In this document: piece by piece, positions 1-16,200 of the stretch
How the letters are laid out: each line of letters opens with the position of its first letter
Numbering within the stretch: position 1 is the first letter of the stretch
Assembly (NCBI GenBank): GCA_026874595.1
Contig: CM049306.1
Location: 38,086,019 to 38,150,018 of the forward strand
Length of the DNA stretch: 64,000 bases
Reading direction: 5' to 3'
DNA from: Sipunculus nudus
Lineage: Eukaryota > Annelida > Sipuncula > Golfingiida > Sipunculidae
Program-made: the position numbers and the translations under genes
The notes under the pieces: generated by a model
The model's input: only the letters and a program-made list of their open reading frames with translations
The model's database searches: none
Told to the model about the DNA's origin: nothing

Positions 1-3000
1 GCGACAATAATAGATGGTTCTGGAGAATTTTCCCATGAGTAATATTGCTTAAAAAAAGAGGGCCCATCATACATGCTGAGTGATATGGCAGGGTCCAACA
101 GATACTTCAGATATTGACTCAAATGTCCCTGGTCCTCACTGGTATAGCACTGGTAGTGACTGGTAGTTAGCCATTGGTAGATGAGCAGAACCAGTCGACG
201 GGTTTTGGTAGCAGCAAAATAAGTCTCTGTAGTACACAGCTTTCCTCTGTGTGAAACACTGATGTATCAGCTTGAAGAGAACTTTAATTGTTCAGAATGT
301 TCATAAAAGCTGACCAACAATAATTCAACGACTTAAAAACAGTCAAAAGTCTTCTCTCTGTGACAGTTGTTAAGGGACCCACAGGTAAAAGATGGTGCTA
401 AGCTAACAGCTCAGAGCACCCATCTGGACACTAGCCGTGTATCTGGCCAACTGTTTTCCAGTTCGTCTCTTGTGCCCCAACAAAAAATCCAGCAGAAGAG
501 CCATTTTCAGTTATCTATTGTGGCCCTTACAATCAACTTTAGTTGAAACCAACTTGTGGACAATATCCCAAGGTTTGGTGGTCAGCTTTCAGGTAAGCGG
601 GGGGGGGGGGGGGGGGGTCTCATAATTGGCTGCTTTGACCAGGGCATGAAAAAGACTCTCAACCAGGGCAAAAAAGGGAGACTCAATCTTGAAGGAGGGG
701 TATACTCTTCAGGGGGAGATCCACACAAGGATGGTACATCTGCATATATCTTAAAGTAATAGTAGGAGGGCTTTACGTGAAGAGATAAATCATGGCATGG
801 AATATATATATTTAGCAAACACATAATATTCTGTGACATATAGTCTGTATATATCTATGGCATTTTTAGTTGTAAAATATTTATCTATATGTATTGATTT
901 TTTTCTCAAGGCGAATTGAGCTGCACAATATCGGTTCACTTCGGCTTAACGAATTATCGACGGGGCCTCCTGATAAACTCGGCTCGACTTGATCTTAACT
1001 CGGCTTGTGGCGGCGCAAAATTGCAGCGGCGCCGAGCTCTATCCTGTATTGATCACTGAAAATACATATAAATTTACAACCCCAAGATACGTAGTGCAAA
1101 TATATAGCCTAGCGTAAATAGCACGAGTGACAGGTTAACTGTGAAAATGTCATTTTCAAAACCTTTGAAGACAGAAAAAAAAATTGATAATTTCGTTTTG
1201 ATGAAATAGGTTGTATAATGAATATAGGTTGTATAATGAGTTGTATGATGATTTTTCATCTGCAACGAGTACGACATCCGGCTTTTACACACTGTATTCC
1301 TGGTCCTTAATATTTATTTAAGATCCATGTGAGCATAACCTCTCTATTATGGCATAATGAGCGAGTTTATTCGTTCAACATTTTCCGGTTCCTGCGATTC
1401 ACTCTTGAATTGGCAGAGGGATACAGACTTGTTAATTATAATGGGTTAATTATAATAGGTTAATTATAATGGGTTCATAACTGAAATGAGTATGGAGCCC
1501 GGGTCTCCCCGTGTGTAATTCTCAGCCTTGCACCGTGCGAGCTATATACAAGCAGCGTGAGCCAACCATCACACGTCTGTGATAAACGGGATAGGAATGA
1601 TTACAAGGTATACAAAGAGGTACAGCAGTGTCGGAATATATGGTTACACAACATTCAATAAAATTATGTCATCCTACTATTATTTGTGGATGAGGGCGCG
1701 GTCATTCCAAGAGCCTTCCTCCGGCAACTACCTTGAAGTAACTGCTCTATTGGCCACCAAACTCTCTCTGCAGATAGATACCCACCTTAACTGCCCTCGG
1801 GGTACTTTCCTTTTGTATCTCCAATGCCTTTATCGAACCCTAATCTCTAAAAAAACTCCCTCATTTGGGCTGCCAGTTTTCGTACAGATTAAAACGCGGA
1901 TGTCGCAAGTATCATGTCGGAACTAAGGATATACCGCTAATGATACAAAAAGGAGAACTACACTAAGTATGTTTCTATCATATATCCGAAAAAATATTTT
2001 ACTGTACTCGGCATATCTTAAGTGCATGAACTAATACAGAGCTAGGTTATGAAGTATTTATTAGGTGAAATGTTGTAGCGAATCTGAAGCACAAGGAGTT
2101 CTAATATCGTCGTGTTATAGAATTAAGTCAGGAGCACTGGTTTACCGAGAAATACTCAAGACTCGGTGATACAAGAACTGGTGAGAAGTCTATGTTCAGC
2201 ATTATAGTTTTACTAAAAGTACCCTTTTCAATTATAAACTGTAAATATGTTATGATCATATATACTTATTCAGTAGATTTTAACTTTGGAGATTTAGATC
2301 AATGCCACCAGTGTTTACCCGAGGAATTATTCAACTGGCAGTGCTTCCACCACGTTGTACAATTATGCAATCACAAATAAAAAGTTTCGAACTCACCTTG
2401 CATGCATGGTTGAATTTATGTGCATATCAAAATGGGGGGGGGGGGGGGGGGGACAAAATATACCATACGTTCACAAGAAATATTATATATGACGACAGGA
2501 CTGAAAACAACTAAACCATGTCTCCTAGAAGGAAAGGGGTTGGACATATTACAGAATTTAATGAAATACTGAGAGATGGAGGTAAAGAAGAGTGAACTAC
2601 ACGAAGTTAATCATTCGTAGACGACGTTTTTCCCGGTGTACATTTAGACGTGATCATTTTTATTTCTCCATGTGTATATTATCCATATACTAACACAGAT
2701 ACGGACACCATCCGCAGAATTTGGTTTGATATGAATTGTTGGAGTGTAACTGGTAAATCTAGGAAATGGTCTGTCTACAAACTTAGTCCTAGTGAAGGTG
2801 TGCGATGAGTTATGATTGTTTTTATCATTATAATAATAGTCATTATTCCTTGCGACTAAAAGTTATATCTTCAGTAGCCCTCACGGGGAAGTGAACATCA
2901 ATGCTATCTGTTCAGCGACCACGCACCTGAACTCCACGAATACAAATGTAGGCCCACGCGCTAGGTTCCACTCCCAGACATGTATACAACTTTTAGTTGG

Positions 3001-3134
3001 ACACGTCATCGCTCTCCCGCGAGGAAACTCCTTAACGGCGGTGAAATATTTTATTAAAACACAAAACAGTACAGTAGGAGTTAACCAAAGGCCACAGAAT
3101 AGCTGTAAAATATAGGATTCCACACTAGATTAAA

Positions 3135-3136
<2 letters not shown>
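1..3136. other. No gene recognised
   Basis: AT-rich DNA with poly-G runs at 599-617 and 2434-2452, a 14-bp unit repeated three times (1431-1472, GTTAATTATAATGG), and a GC-richer patch at about 905-1040. Small ORFs here have no recognisable domains. The missing last exon of the polyamine oxidase was sought here without success. Confidence 0.5.

Positions 3137-3179
<43 letters not shown>
3137..3179. repeat. (TA)n microsatellite
   Basis: About 43 bp of uninterrupted TA dinucleotides. Confidence 0.95.
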
Positions 3180-3181
<2 letters not shown>

Positions 3182-3849
3182 ATCATTAAGCAATACCTGA
3201 AATTAATTGTCTCTTCCGTTCAACGGTTTAAATTTTCTTATGGTAAACTACACTTAAGATACAAGTCAGAATCTCTTCAGTACATGTATTATCAATTACA
3301 CGTAATCCATGACACTTACAGTTATGACACATACGGCATAACTACATTTATTTCTTCTGCAAGGACCTCGAGTTCCTCTGATTTAAAGATAATAAAGACT
3401 GACACACGACACACAGTGTCTTAAATATACGGACCACCTTGGAAGATCAAGATGGCTGTAATAATATAACCGTAATACCACCATAAACATAAAACATACA
3501 CAAACCAGCTACGTGTGCGCAGCCAAAGGCCTGTTTACTAACACAAGCAGTGTATCATCGTTGCGTATATTTGTGTAAATGGTAAAGAGGAAATGTCCTG
3601 ACAAAATAAACTGTTCCTATAGAGGCGATGGAAAATAACTTATCCCTGCAACGTGTATATTGTGAGTTACATCCGTTAGCAATCGTCCACTGAAAATGCT
3701 ACTTTTCCTGAATAATAGTGTACCACTCGGTCATTTTTTGAAACGATCCGACAGTAGAACGATTGTCTGAATATATATTTCCAAGAGAAATTCAATTCAT
3801 GAGTTCACCAAAACGCACGATCTGGTGTTTAATGAATAATAGGCAGAGC

Positions 3850-4007
3850 CACAGGCACTCGTTTCCAGCACTACAATGTCCTAGAAACGGTAAACACATT
3901 GAGTATGGGCGATATACCCATTATAAGATTTTAAATTGGGTATATCGCCCATACTCAACATGTTTACCGTTTCTAGGCCATTGTAGTGCTGGAAACGAGT
4001 GCCTGTG
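3850..4007. mobile_element. Foldback MITE copy 1, perfect 8-bp TSD (hAT-like)
   Basis: A 158-bp near-perfect palindrome. The left arm begins CACAGGCACTCGTTTCCAGC and the right arm is its reverse complement out to the end, with only a few loop bases around 3925-3938. It is flanked by an exact 8-bp direct repeat GGCAGAGC (3842-3849 and 4008-4015), the duplication length typical of hAT transposition. It has no coding capacity. The arms differ at a few places (GTCC versus GGCC; ACATT versus ATGTT), and copy 2 shares these differences. Confidence 0.9.
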
Positions 4008-4134
4008 GGCAGAGCGGGCCACAACTACAAAGAACTAACCAATTGTGTGGACGCATGTGGCGCCTTTGTCGCACGTGCGGGCTTGACAACACTAAAACGT
4101 GTGCACACAAAGTGGTATTTCACAAGGCCTAAAA

Positions 4135-4295
4135 CACAGGCACTCGTTTCCAGCACTACAATGTCCTAGAACGGTAAACACATTGAGTATGGGCGATATA
4201 CCCATTATAAGAGTTCTCTTATAATGGGTATATCGCCCATACTCAACATGTTTACCGTTTCTAGGCCATTGTAGTGCTGGAAACGAGTGCCTGTG
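4135..4295. mobile_element. Foldback MITE copy 2, perfect 8-bp TSD (hAT-like)
   Basis: Same element as at 3850-4007, in the same orientation, 127 bp further on. It has its own exact 8-bp duplication GCCTAAAA (4127-4134 and 4296-4303), so it is a separate insertion and not a tandem copy. The stem runs almost to the centre (CTTATAATGGG pairs across a 4-bp loop). Confidence 0.9.
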
Positions 4296-4303
4296 GCCTA
4301 AAA

Positions 4304-6780
4304 GATGTCTGGACGGATACCAGATCTATCCAGTCCAGCTTGCGATATTTGGCAATACACTGCTGCAAGCCGGGTTGGACAGAATATGTATAGATTTAGT
4401 ACATTTATACCTCGGTCGTATATTCTTCATTATTTGAACAAGCGGGTTCTATACCACATTTCCTCATTTAATTAAACCGCAATCTAACTGTGCCTGGATA
4501 AGCGTATTAGCTGCTGTAATATTATGCACAAGGCTTGGCAAGTTTTGTATCACAACTATATGTCTTCCTTTATGAATGAACCGCACTTCCCCCTGCGTCT
4601 TCTAACAATGCAGAATTACCTATATGTATCTATATCAATGACTTGGCACTGGAGAAAAAAAAATGATTGGAATATTACAAAGACGGAGAGGGATAGCTTA
4701 CATCAGCTTTATCTAAGAAAAAAGAACTTTGAGATAAAAACGCCTTATTTTACTGGTGCAAAATAAAATTATTATGGGTTGCACCAAAGATAATATATAT
4801 AGGGAATAGTATACTATAGGTATCTTTGGTTTAAATGTACACTCCTTACGCAGCTGTTATACACTGCTGTCGTTTCAGATCTCCTTCGCTTCAGCCGCTG
4901 CTAAGCAGCTTTGTTTAGCAAGTATTTTTGGGTCTCAACACGAGGTTGGCACGGGGCCAAGAATAAGACCAACGAGGGCAGGATGTGGAGGATTTAAAAC
5001 TTTTGAGTTGGATGCACAATGGGATACCGCACTCTCATTGGTCTGATTACAATTCTTTGCCCTGTGCCAGCCCTGGTGGTGAAACCCGGAGAATCTTGCA
5101 GTATGAAGGGGATAGCCGCTGCATGATGAGTACAGTTTCAATACCTTATCAGATATAATATAATACTTCAGGAAAATGAGAAGTACCAGAACACAGTTTG
5201 TATTTATACTTTATACACAGTGTAAATAAGGCCATGTGCCCTCATAACTTTACTTACAGTGCAGATTAAAGGTTAATCCGTGGGACTTCAACATGTGCAG
5301 TATGACACCTACCGTCAACTTTAAATTTCCCTAAATAATTAACTACATTTCCTAGAATGAGCCTTAATAATCATAGCCAGGCATCAGCAGGCATACAATT
5401 ACCTATATTCATTCAAAAGTGCCTTCTGAATGCACGTATTATTGCGCTTTTCTTAATCTACCACCATTACTACACATTAGAAATGACGTACATAAAACGA
5501 AAACTTGACTACAGCAAAGAGAGGGGCAAATCATAAGGAAACCTGTAGCTGTCAGTTGGAAATCATATTTTCCACACGGTAGACATATTCGATTGTATCA
5601 TCTTCCTAAATTAAAAGAAAAAAAAGAATAATTAAAAGTATCTCATCTCCACTTAAAAGAGACTGATACCATCACCTTTATGGCCCAAGCTAAACTCGCT
5701 AATTCTTCCAATTTCACCTGCTAAAACCCCTGGGTACCAGTATATTTGGATACCTGGAAGTTTAGAATAGGTTCAGTTTTACTGTATTCTGTTATTTGAA
5801 AAGATACTTGTTGATCAGGTATTACTTAATTTGAAAAAAAAAAGTTTTAAAAGTAAAAATACACTTGATTCCCCTTACATGATTTAAAAGACACAGGTCA
5901 GACATATTAAGGCTGTGTCAGACCATCTGACCGCTGGGTTGATGTGCCCACATTATTCAGGAAACTGAATCACTGGCCAGGCAAATAACTCACCCTTACT
6001 TTTATATACTTATACTGAATTTTCCCTCAAATAAATGTCAACCCCCCCCCCCCCCACAAAAAAATATACATTCATCCTGGATACAACCCAAAACAGCACC
6101 TGTTGCTGAGCTTATTACAATGCCATTTTGATAGGAGCATAAATAATAAAATTCCTGTAAATTAAACTGGTTCAATAAATGCAGTGTAAACAAAATCAGA
6201 TCTACGTACTGAATGTTACACTGCATGCACCCCTGCATACATTATGAAAATACATACGTCTGTACATTATAATAACAATTAAATAGGATTACATCCATAA
6301 TAACATAAAGAGTATTGCACAAGTGCAGCACTGCAGAAAACTTTAATTTTGGACATAATGCAACCATCCAATGTCCACGTTGAAATAAAATGGCAGGTCT
6401 GACAAAAAGTAATATTGAATAAGATTATATTATGCTGATAATATAATTCATACACAAGAGCCCCTGCAGTCTACACTGACCTACACCAATCTCTGGATGA
6501 CTCTTATGACTGATGCTGGATACAGACATCTTTTCATAACTTTCTTCAGAAAACTTACATAATAGCAAATATAATGAAATGCGTTTACTTGCTATACCAT
6601 TCTATACAACGCGGACTATGATAAGCCCAACTTACAGTAATTATCATGGGAAAAAGACCACTGTTACACAAGCCTTAAAAACCTACCTCAGTATTCCTTA
6701 GGACATGATCTCACATATAAAACAAACAAAAAAGGATGGTCATTAAATAACCTTCACACAATATAGTATATATATATATT
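4304..6780. other. No gene recognised
   Basis: AT-rich single-copy-looking sequence with one poly-C run (6042-6055). No splice-bounded coding segment or mobile-element terminus was recognised. Confidence 0.5.
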
Positions 6781-9213
<2,433 letters not shown>

Positions 9214-9960
9214 AACTAGTGGCCCATGGGCCATGACGCTCAGCTGAATTCAAGGAATGTTGAACAATGAGCAAAATGACAGGGACTGCAAAAAAATCAT
9301 GAATTTTGTGAAAAATTCTAAGAAATGGGTTTCAGTGGGCTTTTGAACAGATGACCACTTCATTTTAAGGTCTCATAAATAGAAAAAATGTGTATAAAAT
9401 TGGAAAAAAAAAACAGGTAGTGCCAACAGTCTGCAGGAACTGATGAAACATTCCATGATCAATATGCAAAAAGAATTATGGAATTCAATGCATTAGTTAT
9501 TCAAATACTGGAGTTTTGTATCACAATTTTAAATATTGGGGGGGGGGGGGACATATGAGCCCAATTGCTCAGAGGATAAGGGTAACAGAGACCTAATTTC
9601 AATTCTCTATAAGACTTTTCATGGACCTCCCTAGATGTCAAGTATGAAGATTCTAGGTCAAGGGGTTACTATTTGTGCCCTCTTACAATATTAGGCTTTA
9701 TTTGAAGGTCCCAAAAATAGAGAAAAAAAGTGTAAAAATTTGAAAAAATATAGGTAGTGCCACCAGTCTGCAGAAACTGATGAAACACTCCATGATCAAC
9801 ATGCATGCAAAAAATGATAGCTGTCAGGTCATTAGTTATTCAGATACTGGAGCTTTTGTATTAACTTTTTAATAAATCTGAGGGGTACTTTCGAGCCCCA
9901 TAGCTACCAGACATCCTTGAAGCACCTTTTTTTATCAGCATATTCCCAATATTGCAAGTT
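9214..9960 (-). mobile_element. Gamma-family tandem-core element, 5'-truncated
   Basis: The 3' end is intact: a perfect 14-bp palindrome TGGCCCATGGGCCA (9220-9233) next to GCTCAGCTGA (9238), as in the copy at 50099-52000. It then holds two units of the 340-bp repeat in minus orientation (landmark TCTGCAG...GATGAAACA at 9429 and 9769). The usual 5' end (GTCAGCTGAGCTAAAAA in this orientation) is absent. A poly-G run (9538-9550) sits where other units have a short C run. Confidence 0.75.
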
Positions 9961-10163
9961 CACCTTATAAACAGTGACTACCTTGACATAAACCAACATA
10001 AATACACAGAAGTGTATCTAAATATATGATGTTACATGTAATTATGCAATAGTTCAACATGGTATCTATAAATCAAGAAGGTGGTGTATGTTTATTAGAT
10101 GTTTGACTGTGTAACCTTGTGACTGGTTATTCAGGTGAGTGACTGGTAAGACAGGTGACTGAC

Positions 10164-10278
10164 CTTTTCAGCGTTTCCTTCAAGTGGCTCAGCCAAGGCC
10201 TCCACATCCTCGGGTGACCCTCCCACTGGGATGTAACAGTACGCTCCACAGGTGAATGGCTGCGACTGCCAGCGCGAC
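10164..10278 (-). CDS. PAOX: Polyamine oxidase exon 4
   Basis: 115-bp exon. The acceptor is ...CATACAG (10279) and the donor AAG|GTCAGT (10163-10162). With the two bases from exon 3 it reads [20 protein letters not shown], then [19 protein letters not shown]. It aligns with the RSRW...GSYSY...VG block of PAOX. Cys replaces the usual Arg and Ser of TRGSYSY-type motifs in places (TCGAYCY). It ends in phase 0. The donor and the following 116 bp of intron have a diverged copy at 15694-15818. Confidence 0.9.
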
Positions 10279-13200
10279 CTGTATGAATAAATACCTTATG
10301 ATATAGACATGCAATCAGTCAGGCCTTGTCTTGTATATTACTTATCAACAAGGAAAGTTGCTATGGTAAAAGAATATTTTAACAACAATAACTTAATAAA
10401 CTTTTCATAGCATGATTTTTTTTATTACATCTTTAAACAAATAGGTGTGAAAGAGAAAGTTCAAAAGTACAATTTCTTTTTTTCAAGTAGTTTCATGTTT
10501 GGTATATTCTGTTAACAAAATCAATTTTTTTTTAATTTTTCAAATTATTTTTTAAAAGATTTCAATATGTTTTATTAAGTGTATATGCCATTTCCACAAG
10601 TTCTAAATGTTCATAGAGTCGCTCTATGTAAACTCAACCAGAGATCATACCCATGACTATCCCGTGTTTACTTCAAATTAAGATGTTATGTACTATAATG
10701 AATGTGATTAAGGCTGGCAAGTTCATATCATTTCAAGTACAATTTTTGAGTGCTACATATGATATTTCTTGATATTTAGGAAGAACGATGAAGTTCAGAA
10801 AACAACACAGCAGGTTGATTTGCAGGCCAATTTGCAGTAAATAACTTGATAATGATTATCTTTTTATTGATAATTTAATAAACTACTCTTATTCATGTAT
10901 GGCCGAGTGATTTCCTAGTTCAAGTGCCTTTGGCCAATGTTCCTTGTGTCAAGCCCAGAAAACCCCAAGATAAGGTTCACCGGACAGTGTCCAGGAGCCA
11001 GGCCAGACATCCTTCACCTTTACCCAAACAGGACAAGCTGAGGGGGTGTTCTGAGTCACAGGTCATGATAATCAATACACAGACTGACCAATCACAGATC
11101 GGTGACTGATCAACAAGAGACCACTCCCTGAAAAGACAGATCAATCAAACTGCACTGACTGACCTTATGACCCTCTTGAGGGGTGGAATTTCTCGGCCTT
11201 TTAGGAAACTCTTGAGGACTTCCACGCACTTGTTGCCAATCTCTTCTTCTGACAACATCTCCATAAACTCTGCCTCCCTGCCAGACAGCCAGCCTGTTCA
11301 GAAAATTAAATATACCATATTGTAGGTATATATTTATTCATTTACCAATTTAACTCCAGTCTGTCTGAAAATCTGTGGTCAGTTATGTGTGCTTTCAACT
11401 ATATGCTGATTATCTGTAAACTAATTAGTAGCAGAATCTGCTATTCACTAAGTAAATGAGCCAGCAGCCTATACTGGTACCTATACAGGTGAAAGATTTA
11501 AAGAGTGCACGCACACCCCTCTTTTTTAGACAATAACATTCTGGGAAACAGAATATTATATGCTTAAAACTGAAGAGCAATACTGGACCTAGAATCTGGT
11601 AGAGTTTTCTTCCCAATATTTCTGCATATAAGAGTTCTATATGAAGTCTACTAGCACTCTCGCCAAACTTGTTCACCTTTACAAGGGTTCTGAGCCTGCC
11701 CCCCCCCCCCCCCAACCTTTTTTTCTAAAATCTGTATATGTCCTCATAATAGGCAAAAACAGAGTAATTGATTAGATGTAATTTTACAGTGCTAAAATCC
11801 AGGAAATATTCAAAGTAATTGTAAACCATGTTCATTTAATTAGGGATTTTTCAGACTCGACAAAAGTGACTGACTGACTGTCTGTAAGTAAAGTCGGCTC
11901 TTGAGCCGGTCACAGGTCTCCCGAAAAACCGGCCCACTCGGCGCTCTGGCTCCCAAAGCAACGACAAAGTTTGACACATTGAGTAGGTATACAGTTAGAT
12001 ATTTAAGGCGAAATTGAAGATACTGGTAGAGCTGAAGATTGTAGTGTGAGAGGTAGGGCACCATACTTTATGAATCTGAAGTTTTACATTATTTGTACAA
12101 GTATTAAAACTAATTTAATTAGGGGCACTGGTTGCATAATTTCCTGCTAGCTCGGACACTTATGACACATGCTGTGCTGATTCATATGAGTGAATGAAGG
12201 ATGAGGAATTGTGCTTGGTTTCTACAGCTCGGTTCGTTGAGCATCCAATATTAACACATTTAGCCCAGAAATACATAAATTGAATACATAGATCTAAAAC
12301 TCCGGCTTTACCATATATACAAGGGTTAGCTGATTTATACTTAGCGGGAAACATATTGAGGCATCCCTTATTTAAACTCTGTAGCACTTATTCAAGCAAA
12401 TGGCAGGCTGTTAGTGTATAACTAGATTTCTTGCTGTACTACACACATCATAAACAGCATGAAAAAGAGCTCTTGTTGAATCCCAACAACCCTATACATT
12501 ACCCTCGTGTACAGTAAATATATACATGTACACAGAGCTGTTAGCAGTGCAGCTAGTAGTGTGTTAGATAACGGTACTTCTGATTCTGTTATTGATGTAT
12601 CTGACATATCCAGAGTTTTATAACAGCAGTATATATCTATACAGCAATCAAAGATTGTATACCTCCTCAAGTACCAAAAATAAAACTACAGATGACCATC
12701 AAAATAGAAATCAGAGCTGCCCTTGCATGAAGACCCCAATGTTCAACAGTACAAAATTCCTAAACAAGACTAGTGTTTATTTCTTTATACAAGTTTGTAC
12801 ACTTGTTGGATACATTTTTACAGTCTGAATCAATATCATAATCAACAGTGGTGCCACTTGACTTTTGTCATGCAATGTTTGTTTTTGATCTTGAAATAAT
12901 GGGTATGGTGCTAATTCAGTGTCCAAGAGGGAAATCATTTTCCGTATTTGCCCAATATACAGAGAAATTCAAAATTAATTTACTCAAGTTTAACACAGTG
13001 CCTTCCATCACTTCTTGAGTATCCACTTATTCAAGTGGGAGGGGGGAAGCACTCGATAGAAATACTGGATGTCGCATGTCTGATGTCAGAATTCAAAAAG
13101 TGTATACCACTCGTATCCTAAAGTTGATCAGGAATGATATCTGCATCTAGACACAAATCAATTAACAGATAAACTGAATTCAAGCCTTTGTTTTCTCAAA

Positions 13201-16200
13201 CCAATCCCTTCATAAAATATCCACTTTATCCCATCAAGCAAGTTATGAGTTGTTCTATACAGAGAAAACAGAGGAAAACAAGCAGAATACAGGGTACATA
13301 TAGTCCATGTCCATCTTTGTCTGTGAAGTATAATCCTGCTGCCAGCAGAGACAGATGGTTCACACAATTTAAACAATATGACAGCCAATCTGATACAGGA
13401 AACCTCACAGATCCAAGAGACTTGTGTTAAGAGATAACTTTTACAGCTATTTTCCATACTCCAGCTTCACAACTAGATATTTCTTGGCACCGCAGGTGCC
13501 ATAGTATCGCCAGACAATTAATCCCCCCCCTTTAAGAATAGGCCCCCCATCTTCAGCAATCAGACCACACTCATAGAAAAGGTCATTCTCATAGAAAAGG
13601 TCATGATCCAAATTTCAATATACATCATCCCCTAACCCATGTCTATGTATATGCAAGAAATCTGTCCATTAGTTTTTGACTTATAATGCTCACAGTACTG
13701 TTAAGTGGCAATGATGGGGTATTAAACGGCACGAAAACAAGTAAAAGAATAACAGGTGGCGCCACCTGTTTCCGGTACATGACATTACTATCCAAGATCT
13801 TGGGTCAAGTTGATTTTTGGACCAATGCATGCATCCCTTATTGAGAAATTAATGATTTTGTGTGATTTTCACCATATATGGCAATATTCAAGGTCAAGGC
13901 CACTCATTGGAAAGGTCATGACCCCTATTCAAATAAACATTATCCTATAACCCATATCCATGTATATGCATAATATGAAAGAAATTTGTCCATTAGTTTT
14001 TGACTTATAATGCTCACAGTACTGATAAATGGCAATGATGGGGTATTAAACGGCACAAAACAAGTAAAAGAATAACAGGTGGCGCCACCTGTTTCCGGTA
14101 CATGACAATACTTTCCAAGATCTTCGAACATGTAGATTTTTGGACCAATGCATGCATCCCTTATTGAGATATTAATGATTTTGTGTAATTTTCACCATAT
14201 ATGGCAATATTCAAGGTCAAGGCCACTCTAATAGGAAAGGTCATGACCCCAATTTATATATACATCATCCCATAACCCATGTCTATGTATATGCATGATA
14301 TGAAAGAAATCTGTCTATTAGTTTTTGACTTATAATGCTCACAGGTTATAAATGTACTGTTAAGTGGCAATGATGGGGTATTAAACGGCACGAAAACAAG
14401 TAAAAGAATAACAGGTGGCGCCACCTGTTTCCGGTACATGACATTACTATCCAAGATCTTGGGTCAAGTTGATTTTTGGACCAATGCATGCATCCCTTAT
14501 TGAGAAATTAATGATTTTGTGTGATTTTCACCATATATGGCAATATTCAAGGTCAAGGCCACTCTCATAGGAAAGGTCATGACCCAAATTTAAATAAACA
14601 TCATCCCATAACCCATATCTATGTATTTGCATAATATGAAAGAAATCTGTCCATTAGTTTTTGACTTATAATGCTCACAGTACTGTCAAGTAGCAATTTT
14701 GGGGATATTAAACGGCATGAAAACAAGTAAAGAATAATAGATGGCACCACCAGTTTCTGGAACATGACAACCCTATCCATGATCTTCGATCAACTTGATT
14801 TTGGGATCAATCCATGCAAGTTTTCTTGAGATATTTAAGAATTTGTGTGATTTTCCCCAAAATTGAACCTATTCAAGGTCAAGGTCACTCTCCTAGTTGA
14901 GGTCATGACCTCATTTTAAATAGGCGTCGTCCTCTGACCCATATCTATACATATACCAAGTTTGGTAAAGATCCGTGAAATATTTTTTGAGTTATTGTGT
15001 CCAAAAGAAATCTCTGCGGCGGCGGCGGCGGCGCGACCGTGCCTAAACCATAGTATCTCCAGACTATGTCTGGCGATACAATAATGCAGGGCTCGACATT
15101 AATGGTTAACTGGTTAACCCCTTGCCCAGGGAAAGGGAAAGTTCCAGAAAATAGTGGAAGGGCAACTAGAATTCTCTTCCCACTTGCCCGACTGAGAGTC
15201 CAACATAAACCTTAAGTAAAGGCTTGAAAAAGAATCTTTGTGTTCTTAAAAACAATCAATAGTATTTGTAGGGCAAGTAAAATTTCATAAAGGGCAAGTA
15301 AAAGCTAGATCAAAGGTTAATGTCGAGCCCTGTAGTGTATTGTAAGAAACAAGTGAAACATGCTATCATACAGAACCTGAGTCTGTACAAAGATATTTAC
15401 TGCCAGACGGGCCAACCCTTCTCATAAACCACAGCTGGTTTGTTTATGCTGTACAGTTAAGGTAGTCAACTGGAATATACATGTATGTCTAGACCGTAAG
15501 GGCAGATCTATACTAATTTTCCACACTAATAAATTGCAAAATCAGACGGTTTGTACTAACACCAAAATGTGAAGCAGGTTTGAAAACGGCTCTTGAACAT
15601 TGCCCAACATAGATTTTCAAGATGTCCTTTGCTACAGTGAAGTGGCCATAAAAAAATGTAAATTAGGCTTTCATAAACTTGTGGTTCAGCAGTTGCAAAT
15701 AGATCAACACGGTACCTCTATAAATCAAGACTGTGGTGTATGTTTTTTAGATATTTGACCATGTCACCTTGTAACTGGTAATACAGGTGAGTGACTGGTT
15801 AGACAGGTGACTGACCTTAACACCAAAATGTGAAGCAGGTTTGAAAACGGCTCTGGAACACTGCCCAACTGGGAACATTGATTTTCAAGATGTCCTTCAA
15901 TAAACTGGCCATAAAAAAAGGTAAATGAGGCTTTCATAAACTTGTGGTTTAGCAGTTGCAAATAGATTACTAAGCCAGTCTGTAGCTTTGCTGATAACTA
16001 ATACAGCTGTGCTGCATGAAGAATCAACAAACTATCAATTAAAAATACGCTAATTAAGTGATACTTTCTCAGTGTTTATGTTTGCTGACTCATGGTGAAG
16101 ACCAAACATTTAAACATGTACACGTCAGAGGTCGAAATAAGTGTTTAACAATGTATCTAATGATGCATTTAACTGAAATCTAATATCTTTTGATTTAATG

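Noticed and set aside
450-597. Possible exon ending at CAG|GTAAGC on the plus strand
   Set aside because: Good donor-like sequence, but all frames are short, two contain stops, and the translation is not recognisable; it runs into a poly-G tract.
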